This document shows positions 42,247 through 50,781 of a DNA stretch of 64,000 nt, in pieces. The DNA is from Bacteroidales bacterium UBA4772. Its GTDB lineage: Bacteria; Bacteroidota; Bacteroidia; Bacteroidales; VadinHA17. Below the pieces are notes generated by a model. That model saw nothing but the letters and a program-made list of their open reading frames with translations. It did no database searches and was not told the DNA's origin. Position 1 is the stretch's first letter, and each line of letters starts with the position of its first letter. The stretch is from positions 201,112 to 265,111 of the forward strand of contig DHHM01000023.1 of the NCBI GenBank assembly GCA_002403305.1, written 5' to 3'. The translations under genes were made by a program, and so were the position numbers.

Positions 42247-45000
42247 TCAGAATGAAAAGACGAGGTTCTGTCTCTCTTTCGAGCTCCATGCCTGTATACC
42301 TTCGGCCTTATGCCATATCCCTGTGTCAGGGTCACCTGCCTCGATAGTGTAGGCGCCGTAGCGGAAGACTCCCGGCTGAAATGAGTTGCCGCTGATGCGC
42401 AGGTTGTAAACCGTCTCACCGTTATTTTCGCTGATGATTCTGATGACCGGGTTCCAGAGTCCCTCGGTGACCACTTCAGGGAGCCAGCCAATAATCTTTC
42501 GTCCGTAGTTGTCAGCCTGGCTGATGGTTACAGGCCAGCCGGGAAAGGGCTCTCCTGTTGCCGGACCGGCATATCCCGGCCAGTTTGCCAGCTCTGTCTC
42601 CCGTGACGACCTCCGGAACGTGATGGCGCTGTAGCCGGTGACCAGCTCATTCTGACGCGTCGGCTCTGCCGTGCTCCTGTGCGGGTTGGCCACGGCACTG
42701 ACGGTTATTTTATTGCCAAAGCCGTCCCTGAATTCCCCGGTATATTCGGGAAAAATATCCTCCCGGTTTCTGCCCGGTTGCGGAGGAAACCACCTTCCGG
42801 GAAAGATGTTGCCGCTTGCAGGTGATACTATAGCATATCCTGCATCACCCCAATCGTCGGTTCCATATTGGATGGTTGACGGAAGGTGCTGGTCGCCGCA
42901 GACATGAAGTGCAAATGCCTTCCTGATGATCTTCAGTGCGCGGTTGCGTCCGCTCTGCGGCCAGCCGTCAGAATCAAAGTCGGTAACAATCCTGTCACCC
43001 CTGACGTAAACCCCCGAGTCGGGTATTTCCAGGAATGGCACGATGGCATCGCTGGTGGCGGAGTCAGGCAGTGTGGCCAGGTTGGCCCACAGCGTCTGCG
43101 ACAGAACCGCTTTCATCCATGTTCCTCCGGACCAATCCTCAGCCCATCTTTCCAGGAAAGTGTACTGCCGGTCGCCAAGCAGGGTGGCACCCTCAACATC
43201 AGCGTACCGCTCAGCATTCCAGCCCGGATTCTGCGGCCATCCGTTGACAATCATGGCATCAGGCAGCAGCTCAGCTGGTGCCGACTTGAACTTACGGTCC
43301 TCTATCACCGCAAAACTAACACCGCCAACGTTGCATTCGGTGAAGTATACACCAATGCCCTGTTCCGCAGGCGCCGGATCGACAGGGTCAGGGAGGTGGC
43401 TTGTCTGGGTCTTCTGAACCATGTTGACAAAGGGTGGAGACATCTTATAACCTCCGGCATCATGGGCCATGCTGCCCTCCAGCCCCGGTGGCGTGGCTCT
43501 GCCTCCACAGCCCCACAGGTTACCGTGATAGACATCATGGTCGTCGGGGATCGTGACAGCCGGAACTGTGGTAGTAAGGTCGCGGTAGGTAATGCACCAG
43601 AGATACCATTTGTAGAGGTAATCTTCGATGGCACCTTCGCCGAATACCGCAGCCGTGGGCGAGGCGCTCTCATAGACCTGGTCGCCTGCAAAAAAGAGCA
43701 GGTCGGGCTTATGCTGCCTGAGGTTGTCAATCATGCGTCTGTGAGGGAAGAGGACTCCCCGTTCAAAAGGGAAATAGCCTGCATCTATCCCTGCCCATAT
43801 CTTTGGGTCGGGCTTGATGACCTGTTCAATGCATGATAATGAGAGCAGCTTTATCTCCTCCTTCTCAACCGGATCATGCTTTACGGTGCCGGAAAGCATG
43901 TTGCCGGCATCATTGCCGTAGCGGTACCTTGCCTTGAGGCGATACGGCCTGTCTTCGCTGCCCGTGATGCCTGTCATTCGGAATGAGGCGGTGTAGGAGG
44001 GTGTATCGACGGCAGCGGTGGCGACGGTCTGCCACCTTTTTTCATCCATGAGCTGCAGTTCAACCGAGTCGCACAGATTCCTGCCCACAGGCATCAGCTG
44101 TGCTGTCATCTTAAGGATACCCCTGCTGAGTGTGTACTGAGCCGTGACCAGCGGACCGGTGCTCCGTTCCCGGTAGCTGAGCACGCGTGACCCCCTGACA
44201 CGCCATCCGGCAAATGAAAAACGTGTGGCTGACACGCCTCTTTTCCCGGAATGTGACACGAGGGCAGCATTGCCGGTCAACATTGATGTTTCGATCTTAA
44301 AATCCTCAATGGCTGATATAACACGTCTTGAAGTGGGATCAACGGCAATAATGTTCAACGATGTCATGCCGTTACCGACCGATTCGGCGGTGATACGCAG
44401 GAGTGCTTCCTTCCACTCCATATAGCCCTTTTCCGCATAGGCCGGGTAATCATTCCTGCCTGACAGGTCGCGGACAAACACCCTGCCATTGCCGTCGAGG
44501 CCGATGAAGAGGCCTGCCCCTTCACCCCAGGAGTGAAAAATCAGGCTGGCGGAGAGATAGTCAAGATGGGCTCCTGCGCCGAGGAGCACGCCTGCGGCAG
44601 CATCCCTGCCGTCACTGTTGCGACTGCCGGATCCATTGTTCCCATAGTTGCTGCTGCCGGATCCATTGCTGCCATCGCCGGTGCTCAGGCCGGTTGCAGT
44701 GCCGGATTCTTTCCGGATATTGACAAGGGTAATGAGATTCCCTTCTTCCGGGCCTGTTCTCCTGGTCATCAGATGGACGGTGCGCAGGGGGAGGTCGCTG
44801 AGACAGGTGAGCCTTCCGTCCTTTATTTCCCAGTCGGCAAGCCTGTTCGCCCAGAGGTCAGGGCCAACCCAGCGGCTGTCGGGGTACTGTTCCCACGCCG
44901 ACGAGTATCCGTTGCCTGAGAAGCGCGTGCATGAGGCGGATAATAATATCAGCATGACTGCCATCAGTAACGTTACGGTGACAGTGCTATTCCTGTCCAT
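42247..45000 (-). CDS. PhoD-like metallophosphatase lipoprotein
   Basis: The 917-residue protein has a lipoprotein signal ending in LSASC (C24). Residues 108-132 are a Gly/Ser/Asn low-complexity stretch. An N-terminal laminin-G-like beta domain covers about residues 40-270. The PhoD phosphoesterase domain begins near 385, with GDQVYE (439-444) and the DDHDVYHGN metal-binding motif (486-494). This family cleaves phosphomonoesters or diesters in the periplasm using metal ions; many lipid-anchored members in Bacteroidota are untested. It follows the biotin carrier gene by 7 bp and so ends the carboxylase operon, which is unusual. Confidence 0.85.
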   Translation of the reverse strand: MDRNSTVTVTLLMAVMLILLSASCTRFSGNGYSSAWEQYPDSRWVGPDLWANRLADWEIKDGRLTCLSDLPLRTVHLMTRRTGPEEGNLITLVNIRKESGTATGLSTGDGSNGSGSSNYGNNGSGSRNSDGRDAAAGVLLGAGAHLDYLSASLIFHSWGEGAGLFIGLDGNGRVFVRDLSGRNDYPAYAEKGYMEWKEALLRITAESVGNGMTSLNIIAVDPTSRRVISAIEDFKIETSMLTGNAALVSHSGKRGVSATRFSFAGWRVRGSRVLSYRERSTGPLVTAQYTLSRGILKMTAQLMPVGRNLCDSVELQLMDEKRWQTVATAAVDTPSYTASFRMTGITGSEDRPYRLKARYRYGNDAGNMLSGTVKHDPVEKEEIKLLSLSCIEQVIKPDPKIWAGIDAGYFPFERGVLFPHRRMIDNLRQHKPDLLFFAGDQVYESASPTAAVFGEGAIEDYLYKWYLWCITYRDLTTTVPAVTIPDDHDVYHGNLWGCGGRATPPGLEGSMAHDAGGYKMSPPFVNMVQKTQTSHLPDPVDPAPAEQGIGVYFTECNVGGVSFAVIEDRKFKSAPAELLPDAMIVNGWPQNPGWNAERYADVEGATLLGDRQYTFLERWAEDWSGGTWMKAVLSQTLWANLATLPDSATSDAIVPFLEIPDSGVYVRGDRIVTDFDSDGWPQSGRNRALKIIRKAFALHVCGDQHLPSTIQYGTDDWGDAGYAIVSPASGNIFPGRWFPPQPGRNREDIFPEYTGEFRDGFGNKITVSAVANPHRSTAEPTRQNELVTGYSAITFRRSSRETELANWPGYAGPATGEPFPGWPVTISQADNYGRKIIGWLPEVVTEGLWNPVIRIISENNGETVYNLRISGNSFQPGVFRYGAYTIEAGDPDTGIWHKAEGIQAWSSKERQNLVFSF

Positions 45001-45007
45001 TTTTATT

Positions 45008-45538
45008 CTATTTGACGGTTATCTCCGCTAAGATATCATCTTTCATGACATTCTGTCCGGCCTTCACGGAAACCCTGACCACAGTGCCGTTTGCCGGCGA
45101 CTGTATCTCATTCTGCATCTTCATGGCTTCGAGAATGACCAGTGCCTCACCCCGCATAGCCTCGCTGTTCTCACGGACAAGGACATCGATGATCTTGCCG
45201 GGCATGGGCGCCCTGACAGCAACGGTTCCGATCTTGCCACGACCCGTTTTGAGCACTTTTCTTCGCTGCATCGATATTGGAGTCTCCACGGAGAATTCAT
45301 GGCTGATGTCATTGAAGAGTATCTCGTACCTGTTTTGCCTGATGCGGACTATCTCGACGGGGTATCTGCGGTTCTTCCAGAGCACGTGAATACCGTATTT
45401 CTCATCCTCGCGGAGCTCAACGTTGTACTCCCTGCCGTTGACTTTTATTACGTTGCGCAGGGGAAAAGGAAATGTGAACTTGTGGCCCTCGTTCGATAGG
45501 GCATAGAGTCTCCTGATGCCGGGTTTTTCAGATTTCAT
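45008..45538 (-). CDS. Biotin carboxyl carrier subunit of acyl-CoA carboxylase
   Basis: The 176-residue protein ends in a biotinyl domain with APMPGKIIDVLV and the biotinylation motif EAMKM (K140). A central alanine/proline-rich linker is absent. The N-terminal 90 residues are a small beta domain seen in Bacteroidota carboxylase carriers. It carries carboxy-biotin between the biotin carboxylase and the carboxyltransferase of this operon, 4 bp from the former. Confidence 0.92.
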   Translation of the reverse strand: MKSEKPGIRRLYALSNEGHKFTFPFPLRNVIKVNGREYNVELREDEKYGIHVLWKNRRYPVEIVRIRQNRYEILFNDISHEFSVETPISMQRRKVLKTGRGKIGTVAVRAPMPGKIIDVLVRENSEAMRGEALVILEAMKMQNEIQSPANGTVVRVSVKAGQNVMKDDILAEITVK

Positions 45539-45542
45539 CCTT

Positions 45543-47051
45543 TCAGAATTGAGATAGTCTTTTTCTCAGCAGCCAGGGTGTAAGCTCCTTCCCCTGGTCA
45601 AAACTGATATTTGCTTTTTTCTCCGTGAGGTTCTCTTCAGCGAAGAGCTTCGTGGCCATCCATGCAGCAATTGTCTCCTCATATTCGCTGCTGGTATGGT
45701 ATTTTTCAAGATCTTTTTCAATGAATGCCGTGGTGAAGGTGCCCTCCTGGAAAATCCTGTTGCGCATCAGCATGCGGAAGAAGGGGAGGGTGGTCTTCGT
45801 GCCCCTGATCCAGACTCTGTCGAGCGCTTTTTTTGTATTTATGATTGCCTCCTTACGGTTGCCACCGGTGACAATCAGTTTTGCTATCATTGAATCATAA
45901 GCAGCTACTATCGGGGATCCGGCCCTGACACCTGTGTCGACGCGTATGCCTGCCTCTTCCGGAAAGCTGATGTTTTCTATCCTGCCCGGGGAAGGGGCAA
46001 ATCCAGCCTGGACATCCTCAGCGTTGATGCGGCATTCGATGGCCCAGCCGGTGAGTGTGACATCCTCCTGTCGCACTGTGAGTTTCTCACCACCGGCAAT
46101 GCGTATCTGCTGCTCTATGAGGTCAATGCCGGTAATCATCTCTGTCACCGGATGTTCTACCTGTATACGGGTGTTCATCTCCATGAAGTAGAAATTGCGG
46201 TCAGAGTCGAGTAGAAATTCGACTGTGCCTGCCGAGTAATATCCTACCGCTCTGGCAATAGCCACGGCGACGGAGCCCATCATTGCCCTCAACTCATCGT
46301 CCAGGGCGGGGGAGGGGGCTTCCTCGAGCAGTTTCTGATGCTTGCGCTGAATAGAGCACTCTCTTTCACCCAGATGGATGATATTCCCTTGCATATCCCC
46401 AAGTATCTGGAACTCAATATGCTTGGGATTCTCAATATATTTCTCAATAAAGACGCTGGGGTCGTTGAATGCTTTCTCAGCCTCACGGCTGGCCAGATTG
46501 AACATCTTCTCCATTTCCGACTCCTGGCGTACGATGCGCATTCCCCTGCCGCCGCCACCGGAGGCAGCCTTGATGATTACCGGGTAACCTATGCGGGCGG
46601 CATGTTTCAGCGCCTCCTCCTCATCGGCGACGCTTCCCGGCGTGCCCATGGCCATGGGTATTTTGTGCCGGAGAGCTATCTGCCTGGCGATGGTCTTGTT
46701 GCCCATCTTGTAAATAGCATCGGGTGACGGGCCGATGAAGATGATCCCGTTATCCCTGCACTTCTCTGCAAAGTATGCATTCTCGGCCAGAAAGCCGTAC
46801 CCCGGATGGAGCGCATCACATCTCTGTTCTGAGGCTACGGAGATCAGTTTTTCTATATCGAGAAAAACCGGTATCACAGCCTCAGCGTCATCCTCCTCAT
46901 GGATTATGTCGGCTGCCGATAGGTACATGGCGTCGGGTTCAGCCTGAGTGCGTATGGCAACACACTCGATGCCCATCCTGCGTGCCGTACTCATAATCCT
47001 CACGGCTATCTCGCCGCGGTTAGCTATAAGTATCCTTTTAATTTTCTTCAT
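45543..47051 (-). CDS. accC: Biotin carboxylase subunit of acyl-CoA carboxylase
   Basis: The 502-residue protein has ATP-grasp biotin carboxylase signatures: NRGEIAVRI (residues 11-19), HPGYGFLAEN (82-91), the glycine-rich GGGGRGMRIV loop (165-174) and EMNTRIQVEHPVTE (291-304). It carboxylates biotin on the carrier encoded 4 bp downstream. The C-terminal 50 residues beyond the usual AccC length resemble those of propionyl-CoA or acetyl-CoA carboxylase alpha subunits in Bacteroidota. Confidence 0.93.
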   Translation of the reverse strand: MKKIKRILIANRGEIAVRIMSTARRMGIECVAIRTQAEPDAMYLSAADIIHEEDDAEAVIPVFLDIEKLISVASEQRCDALHPGYGFLAENAYFAEKCRDNGIIFIGPSPDAIYKMGNKTIARQIALRHKIPMAMGTPGSVADEEEALKHAARIGYPVIIKAASGGGGRGMRIVRQESEMEKMFNLASREAEKAFNDPSVFIEKYIENPKHIEFQILGDMQGNIIHLGERECSIQRKHQKLLEEAPSPALDDELRAMMGSVAVAIARAVGYYSAGTVEFLLDSDRNFYFMEMNTRIQVEHPVTEMITGIDLIEQQIRIAGGEKLTVRQEDVTLTGWAIECRINAEDVQAGFAPSPGRIENISFPEEAGIRVDTGVRAGSPIVAAYDSMIAKLIVTGGNRKEAIINTKKALDRVWIRGTKTTLPFFRMLMRNRIFQEGTFTTAFIEKDLEKYHTSSEYEETIAAWMATKLFAEENLTEKKANISFDQGKELTPWLLRKRLSQF

Positions 47052-47070
47052 TTATAAATCTGTCTGTCGC

Positions 47071-47098
47071 AATTCGAAAATCGAAAATCGAAATTCGC
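47071..47098. repeat. TCGAAAA short tandem repeat between accC and pccB
   Basis: Two TCGAAAA units (47074-47080, 47081-47087) and TCGAAA (47088-47093) lie between AATT and ATTCGC ends, giving an imperfect inverted repeat. Similar AT-rich repeats occur in intergenic regions of Bacteroidota. Confidence 0.6.
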
Positions 47099-47140
47099 AC
47101 ATCCTACTACTGCCTCCCCTGCAGGCCGGCTGCTTGCTAA

Positions 47141-47159
47141 AATGACCCATCGGGTCATT
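47141..47159 (-). terminator. Hairpin between pccB and accC
   Basis: AATGACCC (47141-47148) pairs perfectly with GGGTCATT (47152-47159) with a 3-base loop. Only a few T bases follow on the minus strand, so it may attenuate rather than end transcription into accC. Confidence 0.45.
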
Positions 47160-47190
47160 TATTGACGCCCGCCCCTCTGTTCCCTACTGC

Positions 47191-48747
47191 CTAAAGAGGC
47201 ATATTCCCGTGTTTCCTCGACGGCACCTTCACACTCTTGTTTTCCAGTGCCGCCAATGCTGAGAGCACCTTTTCGCGTGTCGTGGCCGGATCAATGACCT
47301 CATCGATATATCCTTTCTCGTCGGCGATAAAGGGATTTGCCACTTTTTCACGGTACTTTTTCAATAGTTCCTTCTTCAGTGCCACCGGATCGGCTGCTGC
47401 CGCCAGCTCACGCCTGTAGAGTATGGCCACGGCGCCGTCAGGCCCCATCACGGCTATCTCTGCCGAAGGCCATGCGTAGTTGAAATCACCGCCCATGCCA
47501 CGACTGTTCATGACAATATATGCACCTCCGTATGCCTTGCGCAGGATAACTGTTATGCGCGGCACCGTCGCTTCGGCATAGGCAAACAGCAGTTTGGCGC
47601 CGTGCCTGATGATGCCTGAATGTTCCTGGTCCTTGCCCGGAAGAAATCCCGGCACATCCTCGAGGGTCAGTATCGGTATGTTGAAAGCGTCGCAGAAGCG
47701 TATGAACCGTGCAGCCTTGGTCGATGAGTCGATGTCAAGCACACCGGCCAGAACCTTGGGCTGGTTGGCCACAACTCCTATGGTTTTTCCCTTCATCCGC
47801 CCGAACCCAGTAATTATATTGGGTGCAAAGAGCTCGGAGGCTTCAAAGAAGCTGTTACGGTCAACAACAAGGTTGATGACATCACGCACGTCATAGGCCT
47901 TGTTGGGATCGTCGGGAACAATTTCGCGGAGTCTGGGGTTGATATCGGGAGTGTCGCCTGAATATTCAGTTGCGGGTGGATTCTCAAGGTTGTTGGATGG
48001 CAGATAGGAGAGGAACTTTCTTACTGCAATGATCGTATTCTCCTCGTCATCATAAATCATGTTTGCCACACCGCTCCGGCGTGCGTGGACCTCGGCGCCA
48101 CCCAGATCCTCACTGCTGATCTCTTCATTCAGTACTTCCCTGACCACGTTCGGCCCTGTTACGAACATATAGCTCGTATTGCTGGTCATGAAGACCCAGT
48201 CGGTGAGGGCAGGTGCGTAGACGGCACCGCCGGCTGCAGGGCCCATGATCACCGAGAGCTGAGGGATGATCCCCGACGACTGTATGATGTTGTTGAAGAT
48301 AGCGGCATATCCGTTGAGGCTGGCGATGCCTTCCTGTATTCTTGCGCCTCCAGAGTCGTTGATGCCGATAAACGGGGCGCCCATTTTAAGAGCCATCTCC
48401 TGTACCTTGGCTATTTTGCGGGCATGGACTATGCCGAGTGATCCGCCCATGATGGTAAAATCCTGGGCAAAGGCAAACACCAGCCTGCCGTCGATCTTGC
48501 CGTGACCGGTGACCACACCGTCGCCGTAAGCCATCTCGACCTTTCCGAATTCAACACCCTGGTCTGAGGGTGTCACGTAGGCGTCAATCTCTTCAAAAGT
48601 GCCGGAATCGAACAGGAGGGCTATCCGCTCATGGGCCGTCAGCTTCCCCTTGGAATGCTGCCTTTTGATGCGCTCCGCACTGTATTGCTTCCTGTATGCC
48701 TCCTCTCTTTCAAGGTATGATCTGAAGTACTTTCCGTTTATCTCCAT
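47191..48747 (-). CDS. Acyl-CoA (propionyl-CoA) carboxylase carboxyltransferase beta subunit
   Basis: About 518 residues from ATG 48747; the longer frame would put the start in the leader. The crotonase-like carboxyltransferase shows GGSLGIVHARKIAK near the N-terminal half, GGARIQEGIASL, and GAVYAPALTDWV with oxyanion-hole glycines. FMTSNTSYMFVTGPNVV and DVPGFLPGKDQE resemble PccB and methylmalonyl-CoA decarboxylase alpha subunits. With the biotin carboxylase and carrier, it makes a three-subunit acyl-CoA carboxylase, most likely propionyl-CoA to methylmalonyl-CoA. It is the first gene of the operon. Confidence 0.93.
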   Translation of the reverse strand: MEINGKYFRSYLEREEAYRKQYSAERIKRQHSKGKLTAHERIALLFDSGTFEEIDAYVTPSDQGVEFGKVEMAYGDGVVTGHGKIDGRLVFAFAQDFTIMGGSLGIVHARKIAKVQEMALKMGAPFIGINDSGGARIQEGIASLNGYAAIFNNIIQSSGIIPQLSVIMGPAAGGAVYAPALTDWVFMTSNTSYMFVTGPNVVREVLNEEISSEDLGGAEVHARRSGVANMIYDDEENTIIAVRKFLSYLPSNNLENPPATEYSGDTPDINPRLREIVPDDPNKAYDVRDVINLVVDRNSFFEASELFAPNIITGFGRMKGKTIGVVANQPKVLAGVLDIDSSTKAARFIRFCDAFNIPILTLEDVPGFLPGKDQEHSGIIRHGAKLLFAYAEATVPRITVILRKAYGGAYIVMNSRGMGGDFNYAWPSAEIAVMGPDGAVAILYRRELAAAADPVALKKELLKKYREKVANPFIADEKGYIDEVIDPATTREKVLSALAALENKSVKVPSRKHGNMPL

Positions 48748-48791
48748 TTTGGTGAGGGTATGGTAATCTGCCGCATGCCTGTGACAGCCGC

Positions 48792-48805
48792 ATGACAAAA
48801 GTCAT
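48792..48805. promoter_or_regulatory. Inverted repeat ATGAC-N4-GTCAT
   Basis: A 5-bp inverted repeat in the pccB leader, three bases downstream of the larger palindrome; a possible second operator half. Confidence 0.4.
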
Positions 48806-48808
48806 TAA

Positions 48809-48827
48809 TTTGCATATAATATGCAAA
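48809..48827. promoter_or_regulatory. 19-bp perfect palindrome, candidate operator of the carboxylase operon
   Basis: TTTGCATATAATATGCAAA is a perfect palindrome (9-bp arms about one base). Its one end overlaps the TTTG of the -7 box at 48824-48831, so a bound regulator would block the pccB promoter. Confidence 0.6.
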
Positions 48828-48831
48828 CCTA
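48824..48831 (-). promoter_or_regulatory. Bacteroidota -7 element TAGGTTTG before pccB
   Basis: On the minus strand this TAnnTTTG match lies 76 bases before the pccB start and overlaps the palindrome. Confidence 0.55.
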
Positions 48832-48899
48832 TTTTTCGAATGAAGACCGGCCGGCTGATCTAAACAGCTTGCAAACAGGCGTTTGTCGTTAGAACAATA

Positions 48900-49580
48900 T
48901 TATTTGACAAACTCCCTGATGGTCTCCGCCCATAGACGGTACCCCTCATATGAGAGATGAAGGCCGTCGATGCTGCATTTACGTGGCAGGTGATTGTTGC
49001 TGTCGGCCATGACGCTGAAGAGGTCGATGTAGGTATGCCCGAATTCTGAAGCAAGAACCTTCAGCCTGCCGTTGAGTTCCATTATCAGCTCGGTCTTGTC
49101 TGTGTGATTGCGGGCCATGCCAGTGGCAGGATTAACCGGAAGGACACTCTCAATATATACCTTCGTACGGGGACTCTCCGTCCGTATCCGCTCCAGGATG
49201 GTCCGGTAATTGGCTGTTATCTCATCCACGGTCATATTCCGGGAAAGATCGTTAACGCCTATCATGATAAAAATCTTTGCCGGTTGCAGTTTGGTGACAG
49301 CATCAAGGCGCAGAAGCACTCCTTCGGTCACGTCGGCGCTGATGCCCCTGTTGCGGCATCTTTTGTTACCCAGCAGTTCGAACCACTCGGCACCGTCAGT
49401 GATGCTGTTGCCGAGGAATACTATCTCATTTTTGCTGTCAGGGAGATGATCGTACATGTCCTTGCTGTGCCACCAGTATGCCGAGTACTTTGAGCTGTCG
49501 ACGGAGGCAGTGGTTTGCTGCCCATAGCTTGCGGACAAAGTGAGTAGCCCGATGATTGATAGGATGAGTGACTTTTTCAT
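48900..49580 (-). CDS. Exported GDSL/SGNH hydrolase
   Basis: The 226-residue protein has a signal peptide (KKSLILSIIGLLTLSASYG). The SGNH motifs are clear: FLGNSITDG (S59), a conserved glycine block RGISADVTEG, IMIGVNDLS (N) and DGLHLSYEGY (D and H near the C-terminus). It belongs to the lipase/esterase type often active on carbohydrate acyl esters in Bacteroidota. It is not in an operon with its neighbours, and the substrate cannot be named. Confidence 0.9.
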   Translation of the reverse strand: MKKSLILSIIGLLTLSASYGQQTTASVDSSKYSAYWWHSKDMYDHLPDSKNEIVFLGNSITDGAEWFELLGNKRCRNRGISADVTEGVLLRLDAVTKLQPAKIFIMIGVNDLSRNMTVDEITANYRTILERIRTESPRTKVYIESVLPVNPATGMARNHTDKTELIMELNGRLKVLASEFGHTYIDLFSVMADSNNHLPRKCSIDGLHLSYEGYRLWAETIREFVK

Positions 49581-49669
49581 TTTTTATAATATGTTTATTT
49601 TATTGGTCGGATGGAATCTGGTTGCAACGGTAATGTCCTGTTCTTTGAGAGCTTATGCCCAGGCAAGTT

Positions 49670-50770
49670 TCATTTATTGAAGCTGTTGATTATCTGTGTC
49701 ATTTGGTCATACTTTGCCTCCATATCCTTCAGCAGGGCAATCTGTGCCCTGTTTCTGCGGAGGTTATGATCAGGGTAGCTGATCTTGTAGTAGATGTCTC
49801 CAGCGATGTAGTCTGTCAGGAACCTTGTAGCCATGATATAGGTAAGGAGTTTTGGAGCGAAGGGTATATATTCAATCTCAGTCGCATTGAGGGTGCCCAT
49901 AGCCTCAGAGAGGTAACCCTCGGCGTATGCTTTGAATATCTCAATATCCATCGAGACCGTCTCCAGGTCGTTGCTGTCTTCATCGGCCCTGTTGGCAGCT
50001 GTGCGTATAGCGTCGCCGAAGTCATAATGCACATAACCCGGCATAACAGTGTCGAGGTCGATGAGACAGAGGGCCCTGTCATTGGTGTCAAAGAGGATAT
50101 TGTTGAATTTGGTGTCGTTGTGGGTTATCCTCACAGGAATGCGTCCCTCCCGGCCCATTCTGATGATGACCTTCATCTCCTCCTCCCGGGAGGTTATGGC
50201 CTCTATCTCCTCACGGACCTGCGAGACCCTTCCCGCGGGGTCTTCATCAATGACCTTGTGAAAGCTCTCCAGTCGTTTTTCTATGTTGTGAAAATCGGGG
50301 ATGGTCTCATGCAGCGGCTCGCCTGGCAGGTCGGCCAGCATAGACTGGAACCTTCCGATGACCCTCCCTCCCTCATAGGCTCTTTGGTATGAGTCAACCC
50401 TCTCATAGGAGCGATGATCGGAAATGAAGATGAACATCCTCCAGAAGTTACCCTCCTCATCGATGTGATATGATTTACCTGTGGCTGTCACGGGCAGCAG
50501 TGTCATGCACTCCCTTTTGGGGTCGCTGCCGGGGATCAGGGCTATTTTCCTGCGGAGATGACCGGTGACCCTCTCGATATTCTCCTGAAGCTTTGGTACA
50601 TCCCTGAACACATTATCGTTGATACGCTGCAGGATATAGTCATCACAATCCTTCTCCTCCGTGATTATGCGGTAGGTATCATGAATATGGCCCGGGCCGA
50701 AGCTCTCTCCGGTGAGAAAAGTGCCCTCCGCGCCGAAGTGGCTGAATATCTTCTGAAGGTCAGCTCTCAT
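49670..50770 (-). CDS. Aminoglycoside phosphotransferase family kinase
   Basis: About 366 residues from ATG 50770. It matches the APH/choline kinase fold: HNDTKFNN at 217-224 is the Brenner catalytic loop and DLDT near 238 the metal-binding Asp. Members near sugar transporters phosphorylate N-acetylhexosamines. It is 11 bp after the sugar MFS gene on the same strand, so it likely phosphorylates the imported sugar. No antibiotic resistance is implied. Confidence 0.85.
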   Translation of the reverse strand: MRADLQKIFSHFGAEGTFLTGESFGPGHIHDTYRIITEEKDCDDYILQRINDNVFRDVPKLQENIERVTGHLRRKIALIPGSDPKRECMTLLPVTATGKSYHIDEEGNFWRMFIFISDHRSYERVDSYQRAYEGGRVIGRFQSMLADLPGEPLHETIPDFHNIEKRLESFHKVIDEDPAGRVSQVREEIEAITSREEEMKVIIRMGREGRIPVRITHNDTKFNNILFDTNDRALCLIDLDTVMPGYVHYDFGDAIRTAANRADEDSNDLETVSMDIEIFKAYAEGYLSEAMGTLNATEIEYIPFAPKLLTYIMATRFLTDYIAGDIYYKISYPDHNLRRNRAQIALLKDMEAKYDQMTQIINSFNK

Positions 50771-50781
50771 TGCGGGAGAGG

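Noticed and set aside
42886..43836. A 316-codon plus-strand ORF opposite the PhoD-like gene
   Set aside because: It is an antisense frame of a gene with a clear lipobox and PhoD motifs; no recognisable domain is seen in the ORF.
49670..50770. Antibiotic resistance kinase
   Set aside because: The APH fold is shared with sugar and choline kinases, and the adjacent sugar transporter makes a sugar kinase far more likely.
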